Origin: an uncultured Oscillospiraceae bacterium
GTDB lineage: Bacteria > Bacillota > Clostridia > Oscillospirales > Ruminococcaceae
NCBI GenBank assembly: GCA_900556525.1
Contig: USOZ01000100.1
Span: 1 to 6,701, forward strand
Direction of reading: 5' to 3'
Length of the DNA stretch: 6,701 bases
Position numbers and translations under genes: made by a program. This document shows, piece by piece, positions 4,224-6,701 of the stretch (position 1 is its first letter; each line of letters opens with the position of its first letter). Under the pieces are notes generated by a model that was not told the origin of the DNA, did not search any database, and worked only from the letters and a program-made list of their open reading frames with translations.

Positions 4224-5687
4224 ATGAACGCAATCGGCTTTGACAACGACAAATACCTGAAAATGCAGTCTGAACACATACGCGAGCGAATTTCGAACTT
4301 CGGGGACAAGCTTTACCTCGAGTTCGGCGGAAAACTCTTCGACGATTATCACGCTTCGCGTGTTCTTCCCGGCTTTAAACCCGACAGTAAGCTGCAAATG
4401 CTTCTCCAGCTAAAGGACGAGGCGGAAATTGTCATTGTTATCAACGCCGCAGACATTGAAAAAAATAAGGTCAGAGGCGACCTCGGCATAACATACGACG
4501 CGGACGTTATCCGTCTTTTCAACGTTTTCACCAAAATCGGGCTTTATGTAAGCAGCGTTGTTATCACGCAGTATGAGAGCCAGCCCTCGGCGGACGCTTT
4601 CGGAAGCCGCCTTGAAGCGCTCGGCATAAAGGTTTATCATCACTATCACATAAACGGCTACCCGTCCAACCTTTCGCTCATCATGAGCAACGAGGGGTAC
4701 GGAAAGAACGACTATATCGAAACTTCGCGCCGCCTTGTCGTAATAACCGCGCCGGGTCCCGGAAGCGGAAAAATGGCGACCTGCCTTTCGCAGCTCTACC
4801 ACGAACATAAGCGCGGAATCAACGCGGGTTATGCGAAATTCGAGACATTCCCGATATGGAATCTCCCACTTCGCCACCCCGTAAATATCGCGTATGAAGC
4901 TGCGACTTCCGACCTTAACGACGTGAATATGATAGACCCGTTCCACCTTGAACACTACGGCGTTACGACGGTGAACTACAACCGCGACGTTGAGATATTC
5001 CCCGTGCTTAACGCAATGTTCGAGAAAATTCTCGGCGAATCGCCCTACAAATCCCCGACGGATATGGGCGTAAATATGGCGGGAAACTGCATTATCGACG
5101 ATAAGACTGTCTGCGCGGCGGCGAACGCGGAAATAATCCGCCGCTACTACACGGCGCTCTGCGGCAGAAGAAAGGGAACCGTTTCCGACGAGGAAATATA
5201 CAAGCTCGAACTTATGCTGAAACAGGCGGGGATAACCGCAGACGACAGGCACTGCGTCGCACCCGCGCTTAAAAAGGAGCAGGAAACAGGCTCACCCGCC
5301 ACAGCAATGGAGCTTCCCGACGGAACGATTATTACGGGAAAAACGTCGAATCTGCTCGGCGCGTCCTCCGCGCTGCTGCTTAATGCGCTCAAATATTTCG
5401 GCGGAATAGACGACGGCGTTTTGCTCATGTCGCCGGAAGTAATCGAGCCTATCCAGAACCTCAAGACGGGTCACCTCGGAAGCAATAACCCTCGCCTGCA
5501 TACCGACGAAACCCTTATCGCTCTCGCTATCTGCGCTAACACCGACAGCAACGCGAAATGCGCAATGCAGCAGCTCTCGAAACTGCGCGGCTGCGAGGTA
5601 CACTCGACCGTTATCCTTTCCTCGGTAGATGAGCGGACGTTCAAGCGCCTCGGAGTAAATCTGACGTGCGAACCGAAGTATGAATAA
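4224..5687 (+). CDS. DUF1846 / UPF0371 family protein
   Basis: The gene encodes 487 residues from the ATG at 4224, chosen because AGGGGG lies ten bases upstream; starting at 4176 would add 16 residues but that codon overlaps the promoter. The start MNAIGFDNDKYLKMQSEHIRERI, then KLYLEFGGKLFDDYHASRVLPGF (29-51), AAD(I)EKNKVRGDLGITYD (76-92) and GLYVSSVVITQY mark the family. Further blocks are APGPGSGKMATCLSQLYHE (176-194), FETFPIWNLPLRHPVNIAYEAAT (206-228), and IDPFHLEHYG with NYNRDVEIFPVL (237-262). The C-terminal part has TGKTSNLLGASSALLLNALK and HLGSNNPRLHTDETLIALAICANT. The GPGSGK element resembles a P-loop, so nucleotide binding is possible but unproven; the family has no established reaction that I can cite. 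It is probably cytoplasmic. It is first in an operon and its end overlaps the next gene by eight bases. Confidence 0.93.
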   Translation: MNAIGFDNDKYLKMQSEHIRERISNFGDKLYLEFGGKLFDDYHASRVLPGFKPDSKLQMLLQLKDEAEIVIVINAADIEKNKVRGDLGITYDADVIRLFNVFTKIGLYVSSVVITQYESQPSADAFGSRLEALGIKVYHHYHINGYPSNLSLIMSNEGYGKNDYIETSRRLVVITAPGPGSGKMATCLSQLYHEHKRGINAGYAKFETFPIWNLPLRHPVNIAYEAATSDLNDVNMIDPFHLEHYGVTTVNYNRDVEIFPVLNAMFEKILGESPYKSPTDMGVNMAGNCIIDDKTVCAAANAEIIRRYYTALCGRRKGTVSDEEIYKLELMLKQAGITADDRHCVAPALKKEQETGSPATAMELPDGTIITGKTSNLLGASSALLLNALKYFGGIDDGVLLMSPEVIEPIQNLKTGHLGSNNPRLHTDETLIALAICANTDSNAKCAMQQLSKLRGCEVHSTVILSSVDERTFKRLGVNLTCEPKYE

Positions 5688-6120
5688 GATCGAATATATC
5701 GGCTTTAAAGGAAAAAACAACGCGTCCTGCATTTTGGCACAGGCTATCTCAGAAAATTACTGTCTGCTAACCAACTCTTTCGGCGGTTTGAAAAAAGACA
5801 TAGAGTTGTTGAACAGCTCTTATGAACGGGTCATAATGTTCGGGATTGATAAAAATTTAAAGAATTCCGTAAGGCTCGAAAGGGCAGCCGAAAAAGAAAC
5901 TGTAATATTTTCCGTTTTGGACTTGGAAGAAATATCGGACAGGTTAAGCGCTAACGGCATAACGAACTGTATTTGCAGCACTCCTTCGCACTATCTTTGC
6001 AACGAAGCGTACTGGTACGCCCTGCATAAATTCAAGGGAAATGTCGTGTTTATCCATATTCCCACTATAAAAAACATGAACGATGAATTTATTGAAAAAA
6101 TGAAATCGGCGCTGGGTTAA
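5680..6120 (+). CDS. Compact pyroglutamyl-peptidase-I-like protein (peptidase family C15-like)
   Basis: The protein has 146 residues. Several blocks line up with pyroglutamyl peptidase I, a cytosolic cysteine peptidase that removes N-terminal pyroglutamate. IGFKGKNNAS (7-16) lies where the family has TGFxPFGGxxxNPS, and ERVIMFGID (49-57) where it has DVVIxxGxA. VRLERAA (64-70) matches the ERVAIN motif with the catalytic Glu (E67). SHYLCNEAYWYAL (103-115) matches AGTYVCNxxxY with the nucleophile (C107), and VVFIHIP (122-128) matches GFIHxP with the catalytic His (H126). All three catalytic residues are thus kept, but the protein is about 60 residues shorter than usual and the Glu-Cys gap is 40 rather than about 63. 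It may be a divergent peptidase or a binding protein of the same fold. The ATG overlaps the end of the DUF1846 gene with only a weak ribosome site, so translation is likely coupled. The gene looks more A/T-rich than its upstream neighbour. Confidence 0.7.
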   Translation: MNKIEYIGFKGKNNASCILAQAISENYCLLTNSFGGLKKDIELLNSSYERVIMFGIDKNLKNSVRLERAAEKETVIFSVLDLEEISDRLSANGITNCICSTPSHYLCNEAYWYALHKFKGNVVFIHIPTIKNMNDEFIEKMKSALG

Positions 6121-6133
6121 ACGAGAAATTGCC

Positions 6134-6580
6134 ATGAAACAAATGACAAAAAAAGCAAAGAAAATCATCATAATTGCAATAGCCGCTGTCGCTGTTCTTA
6201 TTGCTATGATAATCGGCACCGTTGTTTATGTTGATATACATATCGAAGAATTAAGCTCGAACGTAACTCTGTTCGGCTGGGAAGATTATGTGAAATATCC
6301 CATGCTTTCGGACGAGCTTAAATCGGTAATTTCGGAGGAGGAGTTTAACGACAATTCAGACGAAAGTCGGCTTTCCATGTACAAAAAGCTGGAAAACCTC
6401 GTTATCGACGACAGACCGACAAGCCGGTTTAAAGGCAGCACAGCATGGTGGAAGTTCGACTGTACAGATATGATTAAAATTGATAATGAGGAATATCATG
6501 TACATATTCGTATGGATTTTGACGATAAATTCTTTAGTCCCGAGGTGGTGAATTTCATCACATATATTGACAAGCATTGA
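6134..6580 (+). CDS. Single-pass membrane protein of unknown function
   Basis: The 148-residue protein begins with a basic stretch (MKQMTKKAKK), then a hydrophobic helix at about 11-33, then a hydrophilic domain of some 115 residues that should lie outside the cytoplasm (N-in). There is no lipobox or signal-peptidase site that I can see, so it is probably a membrane anchor. The outer domain is acidic and contains LFGWEDYVKYPMLSDEL, a WWKFDC block (about 106-111), EEYHVHIRMDFDD and a C-terminal VVNFITYIDKH. I do not recognise a family. The start lies 13 bases after the stop of the peptidase-like gene, with GAG of a weak ribosome site about nine bases ahead, so it is likely the third gene of the same transcript. 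A later ATG (6143) is possible but has no better site. The codon use is A/T-rich like the preceding gene. Confidence 0.75.
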   Translation: MKQMTKKAKKIIIIAIAAVAVLIAMIIGTVVYVDIHIEELSSNVTLFGWEDYVKYPMLSDELKSVISEEEFNDNSDESRLSMYKKLENLVIDDRPTSRFKGSTAWWKFDCTDMIKIDNEEYHVHIRMDFDDKFFSPEVVNFITYIDKH

Positions 6581-6701
6581 AGAAGGGTTTACCGAATCGC
6601 AGGCGATACGTTAAAGCAGCTTGCGGCGAAATAAGTCCAATTGCAGGTGCCAGCAGAGGATAAGGCTGAGCCGGTTACCGATGAAGCCACAGAAGCAGAG
6701 T
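6581..6701. other. Window-end segment without an identifiable gene
   Basis: No terminator is visible after the stop at 6578-6580; ATCGC-AG-GCGAT (6596-6607) is a small inverted repeat lacking a T tract. From 6635 a plus-strand frame stays open to the edge, and its translation (LQVPAEDKAEPVTDEATEAE) has an acidic, low-complexity character like a linker or tail of a real protein. It has no ribosome site and only possible TTG (6641) or GTG (6647) starts. It may be the beginning or an interior piece of a gene lying beyond the window. Confidence 0.3.

Noticed and set aside
4410..5252. A 280-codon minus-strand open frame opposite the DUF1846 gene
   Set aside because: It is antisense to a well-conserved coding region and encodes no recognisable domain.

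Overview
The window looks like chromosomal DNA from a clostridial Firmicute, most plausibly Oscillospiraceae/Ruminococcaceae. The evidence is strong GGAGG-type ribosome binding sites, near-consensus sigma-A promoters, a Firmicutes-style L10 leader ahead of rplJ, and the protein types present. No taxonomic marker was compared directly, so the placement is an inference. The genes are mostly housekeeping. There is no phage, CRISPR array or recognisable defence system.

Left part (1-2096). The window opens inside an ArnA-like NAD-dependent epimerase/decarboxylase that stops abruptly in the middle of its conserved KRCFTDI motif. Facing it on the minus strand is a two-gene operon: a CNNM/CorC-HlyC family membrane protein (DUF21-CBS-CBS-CorC_HlyC) followed, with a TAATG overlap, by a short multi-pass membrane protein. 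Both the epimerase and the small membrane protein end at about position 200, so this point looks like a rearrangement breakpoint or an assembly join. The operon has a good sigma-A promoter at 1863-1891.

Middle (2024-4058). A zinc-ribbon plus DUF4870-like membrane protein gene is read to the right from its own extended -10 promoter. Its 3' flank holds a perfect 33-bp palindrome, a 181-bp MITE-like element with 21-bp inverted ends bounded by TA, and two near-identical terminator hairpins about 60 bp apart that face opposite ways. The second ends the leftward rplJ-rplL operon (ribosomal stalk proteins uL10 and bL12). That operon has a consensus promoter (TTGACA, 17 bp, TATAAT) with an A/T-rich UP-like tract, and an L10 leader of about 165 nt. 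The leader carries an intrinsic terminator and a 5' segment able to form a competing antiterminator, which fits autoregulation by the L10-L12 complex. Neither rplK-rplA nor rpoB flanks the pair here.

Right part (4159-6701). A rightward operon starts from a promoter at 4159-4187. It encodes a DUF1846/UPF0371 protein (487 aa, true start 4224), a small protein that overlaps it by 8 bp and retains a Glu/Cys/His set resembling pyroglutamyl peptidase I, and a single-pass membrane protein of unknown function. The last 120 bases carry no gene I can name; a short open frame rich in acidic residues runs off the edge.

The items most worth following up are the breakpoint near 200, the antiterminator pairing in the rplJ leader, the MITE, and the compact peptidase-like gene coupled to DUF1846.
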